Shown piece after piece: positions 1-11,660 of a stretch of DNA of 64,000 nt. The notes beneath the pieces were generated by a model that worked only from the letters and a program-made list of their open reading frames with translations, had not been told where the DNA came from and ran no database searches. The first letter of the stretch is position 1. Each line of letters begins with the position of its first letter. The stretch is from Anisodus tanguticus (taxonomy: Eukaryota > Streptophyta > Magnoliopsida > Solanales > Solanaceae): NCBI GenBank assembly GCA_034509755.1, contig CM067548.1:14770018-14834017 (forward strand), given 5' to 3'. The translations under genes and the position numbers were made by a program.

Positions 1-2198
1 TACCTAACCGAGCACACTCGTATAACATATGTTCCTGCCACACAACAAACCAACAGAGGGCAACATGACCACCACGATATAATTGTAAAAGTAAGGATGG
101 TTTGACAATCGATAGCTAGACACATCTAAAAGATACATACATATATGCAATCATGGTCTGACGACGCCACCATATGGATCAAGTCAACAACACATGGCCG
201 ACAAGGCCACAACACTATCTACATACAAGACATAAGTGTACAAGCCTCTAACAGTATAACATGTGTCATATAGTCGGGATAAGGCTCCGACCTACCCATA
301 TAGTATATATACAACCAAATCATATGACTCGGCTACTCCGGAACAAGGGGAGCTCACCAAAACAACGCTGCGCTCGTGGACAGCCTACTGTGGAAGGTCG
401 TCAATGTATGTATTTGGATCTGCAGCATGAAATGTAACGCCCTCGACAAAGGAACGTTTGTATGAAATAATGTACCGAGTATGTAATGCATGATGAGTAA
501 CATATGAGAAAGACAAGTAAAAGAGGAATACTTAGAGCAACCTGTGAATACAACATGTGTGTGTCGCTTAGGGCTATCCATTGTGTATATATGAATATGC
601 CACTTAGGGCTATCTACGGTGTGTAACCACGAGTATGTATATGTATATATTTAAAGGTATATAGGGGTACTACCAAGGGATACACAAAAGACCAAAGGAT
701 AAACTGACTTATGACGTGTGATAGGAAGTAAAGAAAACACAAATCACGTATATGTTACAATCATCCAAGTCATGTGAATGTAAAGATATGAAGTTCAAGA
801 ACAATATGAATAGAGTAGTTATGGGACGCTTATTCAAGTTCAGATATATGCGGGTTCATGCCAATTTTAGCAACCAATCAACAAGCTCAGATTACTTATC
901 AACAAATACGGTAGCAAGGCAGCAAGCCCGTAACTCGTCAATTCGAGGGGTTCTTTTCACACTTCCTTCTTTCATCGTGTCTCCACAATATACGACCTTA
1001 TCACGAGGTCTTCCAGCACTTTCGGGGCTTCATAATAAATATTTAAAATAGTAAACAAATGGGAGATGGGCAACAAGCTCGCCAAACTCACAGTTAAATG
1101 GACTATCTCCACACCCTTCTAATTATGCTCAACGACTTTATCCAAATAATTTCCAAACAATCCAACTCTTCCATAATTCACAACACACGAACACAACTCT
1201 TAATTTAACAACAATAACCTAAACTCATGGCTTCCAATCATTATTTCGTGAGTTCTAAATAAAGCACATCTAGAATGCTCAAACGAGCTAATAAAGAGAA
1301 ATAGGGACAGTGTCTTACCTTACTATCCACTTGCTTTGTTTTTATTTAATTTATGCCATTTAAACCTTCCCCAACCATCTAAATAGGAGAGATAATTCAG
1401 CAAAAACACCATGTGACAGCGGAGAAGAGAACCTAAGCTTAAAAATTGAATCTTCTTACCTTAACCTTGAAGGAGAGGGGTTGCCTTGGACTGTTTGATG
1501 TAAAAAATGTTTTCCTGCTTAAAGTGAAGACAAATCTCATGAAAATCATTTCACACCATGGGAGAGGAATGAAATTTAAAGCCTTTTCAATCAGAAGCAT
1601 AAAAGAAAGAACGGGTGACTATTTGAGTTGAGAGAGAGAGAGAGAGTGTTTCTGAACTTTTGTTTGATGAGGATATCAGAAAATGGCCAAATATTGGCCT
1701 TAAAAAGGTCCCTTTGGCCGACCTTATCTTTCCCATAATGAGTCTCTCTTTATCCATCAGATTGGGCCACTTATTGTCTTTTAATTTAGGCGTCTCATTG
1801 CCCTTTAATTTGGGCCTCTCATTTCAAGTAGGTGGATCACCTACTTATCACTTATTTAGGTAAGTAGGTTATTATTTTACCTTGAACACGTGGGTCACTC
1901 ACATTAAGCAAGTAGGACGTGAAGCAAGTAGCTCAAGCAAACAGGATGTCAAGTAAGTAGCTTAAGCTAGCAGGACGTCCAAGCAAGTATGTGAAACACG
2001 TAGGTGACTAGTTCACTTTGTTTCATATTCATTTCCTTTCGAAATCTTATTCCCTTCAACTATTACTTTTCCTTGAACACGTATGTACATCTGGTCACTT
2101 AGACTTGATGCTCAAGTATAATCTTATCCTCTAAAGTTCAAGTAGGTTCGTCGACGTCAACTTAATCATGCATGTGTTAGGAGATACAGAGTATTACA
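1..2198 (-). repeat. 3' LTR of Ty3/gypsy element G1, cut by window edge
   Basis: This is the downstream LTR of a minus-strand Ty3/gypsy element. Positions 1-1128 align by eye with 7300-8562, the other LTR of the same element, so only about 42 bp of its outer end lie outside the window. The inner boundary is set at 2198: on the minus strand a purine-rich CCTAAGAGGGGATAA is followed by TGTAATACTC, the usual polypurine tract plus TG start. The inferred length of about 2.24 kb matches the related solo LTR at 8823-15915. It contains a two-copy version of the 'cttagggctatcca' minisatellite near 565-640. The two LTRs have diverged strongly, which suggests an old insertion. Confidence 0.75.
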
Positions 2199-2215
2199 TT
2201 ATCCCCTCTTAGGAT
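2199..2215 (-). other. polypurine tract of G1
   Basis: On the minus strand the purine run CCTAAGAGGGGATAA lies directly before the LTR start TGTAATACTC. This is the expected plus-strand DNA priming site of an LTR retrotransposon and it fixes both the inner LTR edge and the element's orientation. Confidence 0.6.
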
Positions 2216-2588
2216 CATTCTTCCTTGAATAAGAGTCGTACTTCACGTTAAGTCTAACTCGGAGATTTCCCATGAAAGTTTGGCAGAGTTTCCTCTATAA
2301 CTAGGACTATCCAAAATCCTGTCATCCAAGCAGAAAAGCAACAACATGCCTTATCGGGCCAAACAAACCAAATGTACACAAAAGCTGGACAATCACAATA
2401 TGAGGCCTCACACGGCCATCCAACCTCAAATATACGAATTACATATCACAAATTACCTTATATATTTGTATCCTCTGTTCTGGTTGCACTATAATATCTC
2501 AAGTACGATTGTCACCTTTGTCTTGAAACTAGTGAGGGTATTTTGACTTAATTTCCTCCTCATCTTCCCATGTCATCTCCTCAATGTT

Positions 2589-5500
2589 TTAATTTCTCCA
2601 AAGTACCCTTAATGAGGCTACTTCTTTGCTCCTCAGCTTCTGTACCTGTCTATCAATGATGGAAATAGGGACTTCCTCATATGATAAGTCTTTTGTAACT
2701 TGGACATCATCTATCGGTACAACATTGGATGGATCTCCTATGCAGTTCCGCAACATGGATACATGAAAAATTGGATGAACAAATTCCAATTTTGGTGGTA
2801 ATTCTAACTCGTAGGACACTTGGTCGATCCTCCGAATGATTCTACAAGGGCCAACGTGCCTTGGTCTAAGCTTGCCCTTCTTTCCAAATAACATGACACC
2901 TTTCATAAGCTAGACTTTCAAAAATACCTGATCATTCACTTCAAAATCTAATTCGCGACGTTGCACATCCAAATAAGATTTATGTCGACTTGAGCTATCC
3001 GCAACCATATTTTATCAACTTTACCTTCTCCACAACTTCATGTACCAAATCAGGTCCGAGCAACTCTACTTCCCCAACTTTGAACCATCCGATCGGGGAT
3101 CTACACTTCCGCCCATATAAAGCTTCATAATGATCCATCTTCATGCTGGAATGATAGTTGTTATTATTGACAAACTTGAAAAAAGGTAAGTGATAATCTC
3201 AGATACCTTTGAAGTCTAGCACGCACGCCCACAACATATCTTTGAGAATTTTAATAGTGCGCTCGGCTTGACCGTCTAACTGTGGATGAAATATTGTGCT
3301 GAGATTCACTTGAGTACCCAAACCCTTATAAAATAATCTATAGAAGTTCACTATAAATTGAGAACCTCTATCAGATATTATCGAGATTGGAATATCATGA
3401 AGTTGAACTATCTCCTTTTTATATAACTTCGTGTAATCCTCGGTCGTATAAGTAGTCTTACCTATGAGAAAATGAGTTGACTTCTTAAGCCTGTCGACGA
3501 TCATCCATATAGAATCATGATTACAATAAGGACATGGAAAATCGGTAATGAAATCCATATTGTCATTTCCCATTTACACATCAGAATTTCTATGTTCAGC
3601 GCCAATCCTTCGAGCTTCTAGTGTTCTATCTTAACTTGTTATCAATTGGGGTACTGAGCTATGAACACTGAAATATTATTCTTCATATCATTCCACCAAT
3701 AAACCTCCTTGAGGTCATGATATATCTTTATCAAACCTGGGTGGATAGAATACCACGAATGATGAACTTTCGTCATTATTCATTCCTGAAGCTTCCCCAT
3801 ATCTGGAACACATAATAGATCTCGGTATCCAAGAACTCCATCTTTCTTAGGCTTTAATACTAGCTTCTTTTGTTGCTGAATTCCCTCTCTCAGCTTTTAA
3901 CTCAAGATCTTCATATTGTCACTCCTTTACTTCCGCTATTAAAGATGATTCTGTTGTATTCTGGATGACAACACCTCCATTAACAAAGTCCAATAATAAC
4001 ACTTCCAAACTGGTTAGCCGATAAAGATACTTGGCCATCTCATCTTTATCTTCCTTCACATGTATCTAACTACCCATATATTTACAACTAAGGGCATCGA
4101 CTACTATATTTTCTTTGTCGAGATGGTAAGAATATCAACATCATAATCTTTCAAAACCTCTAGCCACCTCTTTTGACTTTAAGTTTAGCTCTTTCTGTTT
4201 GAAGATATACTGGAGACTCTTGTGATTAGTGAATATATCAACATTAACCCATACAAGTAATGCCTCCATATTTTCAAGGCGAATACAACTGTTGGTCATT
4301 CAAGATCGTGTGTCGGTTAGTTCTTCTTGTTCTTTTTTAACTACCTCAAAGAACAAGCGTTTACCTTTCCGTGATGCATCAGAACACAACCTAAACCAAT
4401 TCCCGAAACATCACAATAGATAGCATACCCCTCTATACCTTCTGTAAGTGTCAAGACAGGTGCTGACGTGAGCCTATTCTTTAACTCCAGGAAACTATAC
4501 TTGAATGCATCAGACCATTGAAACATGATTGCCTTCTGAGTCAACTTTGTCAATAGTGCTAAAATGGAGGAGAAACCCTTTACGAACCTCCGATAATAGT
4601 CTGCTAAGCCTAAGAAACTGTGAATCTCCGAAGGAGTCATGGCCTTGGCCAATTCTTCACAGCCTCAATCTTCTGGCTATAAACATTGATACCCTCGTCA
4701 GAGACTATATGGCTGAGAAATACCACTGAATTCATCCAGAATTCACGCTTAGAGAACTTAGCATACAACTTACGATCTTGGAGCGTCTGTAACACAACTC
4801 GCAGATGATTCGCATCTTCCTCTTCTTACTGTGGATACAACATTATATCATCAATAAACATGATCACAAATATATCCAAGATGGTTTAAAAACCGATTCA
4901 TCAGGTCCATAAAAGTCGTTGGTGCATTAGTTAGCCCGAACGACATCATGAGGAACTCGAAATGACAATAACTTATTCTGAAGGCCGTCTTTAGAATGTC
5001 CTTTTTTTAACTCTCAACTGATGGTACCCCGACCTTAAATTAATCTTTGCAAAGAACTTGGCACACCCTATAACTGATCAAGTAGGTTATCAATCGTTGA
5101 AAGCCGATATTTATTCTTGATAGTAACATTATTCAACTATCGGTAGTCAATGCACATCCTCAACGAACCATCTTTCTTATGAATGAACAACACTGGTGCA
5201 CCCTACGGCGAAGTACAAGGCCTGATTGCTACATCTCTAACCCGAACAAAATGATATATGCAGCCTTTAGTGATCATCCTCTCTACCTTAAGGTAGGAAA
5301 TAAACCTACCCTTAGGCATTGTAACATTGACTTTCCATTCTAGAACTGGATCGCCCATAAACTGAAACCTCGGAAATCATCATTAGCATAACAATACGCC
5401 AACCAATCCATATTTATGACAACATCAAAATCAACCATTTATAGCTCCACCAAGTCTGCTAAAGTATGACAGCTAAAAATTATTACCATACAACCCTGAT

Positions 5501-5700
5501 AGACCTATCTCGCCATAATTGATTCACCAACTGGTGTAGACACCGCAAAGGGTTAACTCAATAACTTAGGCTTCATACCAAACTTACCATCAATAAAGGG
5601 AGTAACATATGATAAAGTGTAAGATGGATCTATCAATGCATAAACATCATGCAAGGAAACATAAAGTATACTTATGACCATATCAGGTTATGACTTTAAG
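2589..5700 (-). pseudogene. G1 pol remnant: protease, RT, RNase H, integrase (Ty3/gypsy)
   Basis: A decayed polyprotein read right to left. Protease-like text lies near 5420-5700, with the family pattern around 'STPVGES' and 'ADLVEL'. RT follows, with its catalytic motif seen as FIDDI near 4840-4860. The RT/RNase H connection is at 4341-4652 ('FLGLADYYRRFVKGFS', then 'YAIYCDVSGIGLGCVL'). The integrase core is at 3199-3573 ('MDFITDFP', 'ISIISDRGSQF', 'HPQLDGQAERT'). The integrase C-terminal segment is at 2589-2906 ('GKLRPRHVGP', 'HPIFHVSML'). The domain order PR-RT-RH-INT is that of Ty3/gypsy, and the C-terminal segment resembles the Tekay/Del chromovirus type. Many frameshifts and stops separate the blocks, so it cannot be functional. 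Confidence 0.88.
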
Positions 5701-7050
5701 TCATGTCTACCTATTAGGGTATAGACGCGGATTAGAGTACTACCTAAACTGGATGCTCCTCCACTACCCCTACCTCCACCTGCTGAAATATATGGGCCAC
5801 GTTCCGAATGATGCACTGATAATGATGAGGCTGCCACTGACCCGGTCGGCTAATCCATACCACCTCTCGCTTTATTCAGACACTCCCAAAAAAAATAATC
5901 AGGATACCCTTACTAATAACATGCATTTTAACACGAACGACACTACTCCAAATGTATCCAACCCACTGGTCATAACGCGGGAGAGAAAGCCTCATATGTC
6001 CTGAATATCCATGCTACTGGGAACTTGATGCTCGAGAACATTTACCCGGCCTGGAATAAACAAATCTATCATACCTCAGCCTCTGAAACTGTGGTGGTGT
6101 GCTAGCCATGGAATATGTCAGTTTCCCAGAAAATTGTGGTCTGAAGCCACCTTGAGGTTCTCTAAATTGACTGGAAGACCTTGCCCTTTTACTCTACTCC
6201 CTATCTCAATCCATGTCCTTTTGTTGTTGTTGATTACGCTTTTGTAAGTTTTGAGCATACGCCTGAACATGAGAGATATCCATGACATCATGCAAGGAGT
6301 AAGTAGTACAATAATTAATTAAATGCGGTCCAAGACCAGACATGAATAGATGCACTCTATCCCGCATCACGACTACAATCGTCATAGCATATCTAGCTAG
6401 AGAATCAAATCGAAGATTGTACTCCCAATCACTCATATTACCCTTCCTAAGGGTTAACAACTGATCAACTTATGCTCATCAAATATCCAGTGGAATGTAG
6501 TGATCCAAAAAGTCCTGAGAAAAGTCCTCCCACTCTGTTATAGGGGCATCAGATCCCTTAGATCGCTCATATTCCTCATACCACAGAAAAACTATATCTC
6601 TTATCCTGAAAGATGCTAACTTTACTGCCTCAGTTTGAGGCATGCATAACCCTGAATATCCTTAGGAGCAGATCAATAAATTTCTAAGGATATTATCTAT
6701 TCCCGTAAAATCTACAGGACTCAAGATAATAAACTCTCAAACTCCTGACCCTTCAGAGGGTCCTACACTCGTTGACTCTCTTATCTGACATTTAGTCTGT
6801 GCTACTACTAATTGTGTCAACAATTGCACCGCACTTTATATATCCTGGTCTGATGTACTTGGTAGAGGAACTAGAGGTGTTAGAGTCTCTCTAAGCTCCT
6901 CTAGTGAAAGTGGGTTTGGCGATGTTTATAAGAGCATCTCACCCTAGGCCTCACTCTGATCCACACTAGCAAGTGGCACCTGACTAGTACCTTTTCCCGC
7001 AGCCATATTTGCCCTCTTACTAGCCATCTTCTTTATAGTCGTAGGCATTT
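5701..7050 (-). pseudogene. G1 gag remnant
   Basis: The reading begins on the minus strand at an ATG at 7050 with a short basic N-terminus (MPTTIKKMASKRAN), typical of gypsy gag in this group. It soon reaches stops. A longer open piece at 6206-6460 carries gag-like text ('SDWEYNLRFDSLARYA', 'RVHLFMSGLGPHLI'), matching the retrotransposon gag capsid region. A glycine/arginine-rich tail and a degenerate Cys/His knuckle follow towards 5800-6060. It sits directly upstream of the protease, as expected. It is broken by stops and shifts. Confidence 0.75.
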
Positions 7051-7241
7051 ACTGAAACACATAAAAAGATATGGATTAGGAATTGAATTCTTATAACTCA
7101 GCTCTATCGCACGATCTAAGATAAGAAAAAATAGTGACAATCCTAAATGTCCCGTAGCCTCCTGATTATAAGTGTGGTGCACAACACATCCATAACTAAG
7201 ACTCTTCTAGACACGCCTTGTAGACACCTCTAGGATGGACC

Positions 7242-7253
7242 TATTTAATACCA
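7242..7253 (-). other. decayed primer-binding site of G1
   Basis: The minus strand reads TGGTATTAAATA three to four bases downstream of the LTR end. Compared with the initiator tRNA-Met complement TGGTATCAGAGC, the first six bases are intact and the rest have mutated. Confidence 0.5.
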
Positions 7254-7257
7254 AGTT

Positions 7258-8562
7258 TGTCACGCCCAGCCAGAGAAGGAGCAACTAGCACCCGGTACCT
7301 TACCTAATCGAGCACCCTCATATAACATATGCCATAGATCAAATCAACAGAGGCTGACAAGGCCAGCATAATATAATTCTGAAATTAAGGGTGGGACGAC
7401 ACTCGATAGTTAGACATATCCAAAAGATACATATATATATTCAACCATGGGCCGACGAGGCCAACATATAGATCAAGTAAACAATATAAGGCCGACAAGT
7501 ATATAACACCATCTACATACAAGACATAAGTCTACAAGTCTCTAGGAGTACAATATGTGTCATATTGTTGGTACAAGGCCCCGATCTACCCATATAGTAT
7601 ATGTACAACCAGATCATATAACTCAGCTACTTTGAAATAAGGGGAGCTCACCCAAACAATGTTGCACTCATGGACAACCTATAGTGAAGGGTTGTTAATA
7701 TGTCTACCTGGACCAGCAATATGAAATACAACACCCCCGATAAAGGGAAACTAGTACGAAAGAATGTAATGAGTATGTAAGGCATGATAAGTAACATATG
7801 AAAAAAGACAAGTAAAAGATGAATACTTGGTGCAACCTCTATGTATGTCTCTTAGGGCTATCCACTGTGTATATCCATATGTATATGCCACATAGGGCTA
7901 TCCACTATGTATATCCATATGTATATACCACTTAGGGATATCCATTGTGTATATCTATATATTTATATATATATATATTTAAAGGTATATAGGGGTAATA
8001 CCAAGGGATACACAAAAGGCCTAAGGATAACCTACCTTATGACTTGTGATAGGAAATTAAGAAAACACAAATGACATATGTTTTACAATCAGCCAAGTCA
8101 TGTAAATGTAAAGATGTGAAGTTCTTGAACAATATCAATAGAGTAGTAATGGGACATTGAGTAATGTTCTGATATATGCGGGTTTATGCCAAGAAGAAAG
8201 GAAATAGCCTTAACATACCTCATTGTCCGACTAGGGTACTACGTTGAGTTAACCTTCCACCTTTTAGGGTGTTAATATACAATAAAACAAGTGGTAAATC
8301 TAATGTTAGTTGTCAATAAACAAGCTTGGATCACTCATAACGCCAAAACAGTAGCGGGGCAGCAAGCTCGTAACTCATCAATTCGAGGGGTTCTTTTTAC
8401 ACTTCCTCCTATCATCGTGTATCGACAATATAAAACCTTCTCGATAGGTCTTTTGGGACTTTTCTGGATTCATAATAAACTCATAAAATAGTACACAAAT
8501 GTGAAATGGGCAGCAAACGCTCCCAACTACCAATTAAATGGAGTATCACCACACCCTTCCAA
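7258..8562 (-). repeat. 5' LTR of G1, truncated
   Basis: The plus strand starts TGTCACGCCCAGCC right after the primer-binding site, marking the 3' end of this LTR. Similarity to 1-1128 runs to about 8562 and then stops abruptly inside Athila protease sequence, so roughly the first 0.9-1 kb of the LTR is missing. A minisatellite of about 45 bp (three copies of 'gggctatccact..gtatatccatatgtata') lies at 7850-7965. The abrupt junction suggests deletion or illegitimate recombination after insertion. Confidence 0.75.
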
Positions 8563-8822
8563 TGTTCAATTATTCCATCAAGATATGCCTGAGATATTCC
8601 GTCATATCTCAATTTCATAAGAGCATCTTCAATTATTCCATCAAGATATGCCTGAGATATATTCTCTAGTTGTAAAGTCACCGATGTTTGGCCTTGGCTC
8701 ACCTAATACCAATGTTCTAAACAGAGAGTGGGCATTAGATTGATACTAGCACCCAAGTCACATAATTCTCACCCCACCTCAATGTTGCCAATAGTGATCA
8801 AAATAGTAAAACTGCCTGGATC
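8563..8822 (-). pseudogene. Athila-type protease fragment (left part of split element)
   Basis: Minus-strand text contains the Athila/Tat protease landmarks 'DPGSFTI' and 'LCDLGASINLMP', followed by a piece corresponding to the usual 'TVTLQLADRS..GIIED'. Here the block 'ISQAYLDGIIE' is present twice because of a local tandem duplication of about 75 bp (8563-8665). The fragment is the direct continuation of the gag segment that ends at 15921. The two are separated by the solo LTR insertion at 8823-15915. On the left it ends at the truncated LTR of G1. One stop codon interrupts the protease motif. Confidence 0.8.
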
Positions 8823-9047
8823 TGTTAGATCTCTTATTTCTTTTCAATATATATATGACCAAGTTGAAGTTGAAGAATGAACTTAAATGTGAGAAATGAG
8901 ATTTTAGGCGAATAGAATGAGATGCTTTCTTACTCGTCCTACTTGCTTGATCTACATAGCACGTTTCATAATTATTAAATGTGGACGAGACATGTATTTA
9001 AATAAAAAGGGGCAGCATGTGACACATATTAATTAAGCAAGTATGTG
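8823..9047 (+). repeat. solo gypsy LTR, first segment (before nested G2)
   Basis: The LTR starts TGTTAGATCTCTT at 8823, preceded by GGATC (8818-8822). The other end is ...GGGGCATGACA at 15915, followed by TGATC. The duplicated target lies exactly in the Athila codons for L-K-D-P-G-S: removing the LTR and one target copy restores that motif. This first segment of about 225 bp is cut off by G2 at 9048. Confidence 0.8.
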
Positions 9048-10004
9048 TGATGTAAAGAAGACCGTCAGCTTAAGTATCCAACATGAGACACGAGGTGATT
9101 TGCTAGGGGTGCCAAAGATTTCCAATCGTCCTATGGTGATATGCTTAATATGGAATGGAGTGTGGTGTGGAGTTGAAGAAAAGACTTGAAGATCCAAGAA
9201 ATGCCATTAATTTTCACCTTTTATGTAGGTCTTGGCCGAGACCATCTTTTAGCTTGCTTTTAATTTTTAGCTTAATTACTAGTTTCCCTTTTAACTTAAT
9301 TACTAGGCCTTGTAATAAAATAGGATGACTAAGCCGAGAACAATCTAGAAATAGAAGCTTCAAACGTCTCCCAAGGTGGTCCAACCTTTGGTATTTGTCG
9401 GACCTTTTGTGGTCCAACCCTTGGTCCTTTTGTGGTCCAAACCCTCAGTGTAAGTCCAGTTAGAAATTTTGTGATATAACTATACCCAATATAAGGTTCT
9501 ATCCGGTTTACTTGTTACAAACACATTAAAGGTCTTCTCGACCTACATTACCTTACCAACACACGAATTTGTTAATCAATTTTGTGCCATCCTTGTCCAA
9601 ATTGCCTAATTTCTTTCACTCCAACACTTCCCCAACTCACACCCAAAAGGTCATCAACCTACTCCTCCTACAAACACCCGAAACCCCCAACTAATTCCTC
9701 ACCATCTCGATCGTACCCCTATTCTGCCAACCTTACTGTCTCGACCAGTTTCCGCCACCTTACCACCACCCAACCACCAAATACCTACCACCAATATAAC
9801 CTACAATGTGTCTAGTTCATCCTCTCTTAACGCCTTAGCCCAACACCCTCCAAATTCACCTACACACCGCCCCTACCACTACCACCTCCAAACACACACT
9901 GCCCGGAAACCCGCCAACCTAAATTTGACCCTATTTTCGAATCCACCCGATCCCAATCCAACTCTGAACCACCTAACCATACAATCCCCTCCTTATATAC
10001 ATCA
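9048..10004 (+). repeat. G2 5' LTR
   Basis: It runs from TGATGTAAAGAAG to TATACATCA and is about 957 bp, shorter than the 3' LTR. Shared blocks at 9063-9360 match 12690-12965, and 9480-10004 match 13380-13906. A stretch equivalent to about 12970-13270 is missing here, an internal LTR deletion of roughly 0.3 kb. The sequence 'ccttttgtggtccaa' is repeated within it. Confidence 0.8.
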
Positions 10005-10007
10005 GTT

Positions 10008-10020
10008 TGGTATTAGAGCA
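10008..10020 (+). other. G2 primer-binding site
   Basis: TGGTATTAGAGCA lies three bases after the 5' LTR end. It matches the complement of initiator tRNA-Met (TGGTATCAGAGC) with one mismatch. Confidence 0.75.
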
Positions 10021-10048
10021 AGGCTTTCCCATCTCACGCCTTGACAAT

Positions 10049-10970
10049 ATGGCTAACATGAATGAAGAACTTTGGAGGACCATAAGGGACCTTATTGCGG
10101 AACAAATGCAACTCTTGGGAAGAGAGTTTGCGGAGCGTTCCGTGATTAATGATATTGAGTATGGGGAGGAGGTTGCACAAAATAACCTAAGGCATGAAAG
10201 GGAAGATGTCCAAGAGAACCTGAGGCATGAAATGGGAGATGACCAAAGCATACAGTTTGAATCTTCCAACCATTGAAGGAAATATGGACACAGAAGAGTT
10301 TCTTGAATGGTTAAGGGCCATTGAGAGGCTTTTCGAATACAAGAAATATGATGACCACAAATGTTTTAAAGTTGCTACATTGAATTTGAAGGAATTTGCT
10401 TTTGTGTGGTATGAAAACCTTAAAACAAGCCGGAGGAGGAATGGGAAGACCAAGACTAAATCTTGGGACAAACTAAAGAAACATTTGAAGAAGAAGTTCT
10501 TTCCAAGGGAGTATGAACAAGACCTATACCTCAAGCTCACCAAACTTCGTCAAGGAGTTCTTAAAGTTCAGGAATACGTTCGAGAGTTCGAGAAAGTCAC
10601 CATACTTCGTGACTTAGAAGAAAAGGAGGATCAAAGGATTGCACGATTCATTGGAGGCTTAAACGTGGCGATTCAAGAAAAGGTTGTAGTTACAACATAC
10701 ACACATTTGAAGATGTATGTCACTTAGCCCTCAAGTTTGAAAAACAACAAAAGAAAGATACCCCAAAAACCTATGTAAAGCCCACTAATGTCAAATAAAA
10801 GGGCAGTACCTCTTTATCCAACCCATTGTATATCCAAGAAACTGTAGAGAAAAAGAAAGGAAAGAAGGTAGAGGTTACAAAGAGGGTTGATAGAAGTATA
10901 AAAAGGTGTTTTAAATGTCAAGGATTAGGACACATTGAAAATGAATGTCCTAACCCTCGTGGTAATGACT
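10049..10970 (+). pseudogene. G2 gag remnant with CCHC knuckle
   Basis: The chosen start is ATG at 10049 (MANMNEELWRTIRDLI), 28 bp after the primer-binding site. A frame change near 10230-10270 leads into the capsid-like domain at 10227-10727 ('EFLEWLRAIERLFEYKK', 'SWDKLKKHLKKKFFP', 'YVREFEKV'), matching the retrotransposon gag family. A stop at about 10726 precedes a zinc knuckle, C-F-K-C-Q-G-L-G-H-I-E-N-E-C, at about 10909-10952, the standard CX2CX4HX4C nucleic-acid-binding motif. Gag would form the virus-like particle and bind RNA. At least one frameshift and two stops make this copy defective. Confidence 0.85.
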
Positions 10971-11129
10971 ATTGAATAATAGCAAGAGTGTGGGGATTCC
11001 TTTGTTATTGAGGAACCCAAAGTCAAGGAGGTGCTTGAGGAAGATTTTAATCTTGCGGAGGAGACACACTCTTGCTATTATTCAACTTGAAGAATAGGAG
11101 GAGACACAAAGAGAGCAACTATTTTACAC

Positions 11130-11660
11130 TCGATGCAAGATAAATGACAAGGTATGTAATATGATCATTATTGGAAGAAGCTGAGCCAATATGACATCCG
11201 TGGAAATGGTGGACAAATTGAAACTACCTACCCGCAACCATTCTAAGCCTTATGCTCTCCAATGGTTGAACAAAGACAAAGGGCTAAAGGTAATGAAACA
11301 ATCTCTTGTTAGTTTTCAGGTTGGTAAGTATGAAGATGAGATATAGTGTGACATCCTACCTGTGGATGCTTGTCATATTTTATTGGGTCGGCCATGGCAA
11401 TTTGATAGGAAAATGCAACATGATGGAGAAAAGAATATCTATTCTTTTCAAAAGGATGATAACAAGATCTGGTTGATACCATTGTCACCTAGTGAGGTGA
11501 AGAAAATGAAAATCCAAAATGCCAAGAAACGTAAGGAAAATTCCGAGGCCCTCTTGCTTAATGCATCGAAGATAGAAGAATTGAAGAAGGGGAGTTCTAT
11601 AGGTGCATTGGTGCACGATGAGAGAAGAGTCTTGTGGGAGATATGGTTAAAGATGCCGAC
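11130..11660 (+). pseudogene. G2 aspartic protease remnant
   Basis: The text around 11160-11420 follows the chromovirus protease layout: a changed active-site region reading IIIGRS where 'DGGS' or similar is usual, then 'VEMVDKLKLPT', 'LQWLNKDKG', 'SLVSFQVGKYEDEI', and the flap end 'HILLGRPWQFDRK' at 11380-11412. A TAG stop follows EDEI. The downstream open frame 11362-11676 links into the start of RT. Both the active-site change and the stops argue against activity. Confidence 0.75.

Noticed and set aside
4229..4729. Plus-strand open frames across the G1 pol region
   Set aside because: They are the complement of recognisable RT/RNase H text on minus.
9582..10044. Proline- and threonine-rich open frames
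   Set aside because: CA/CT-rich LTR sequence of G2, repeated at 13446-13716; no gene evidence.
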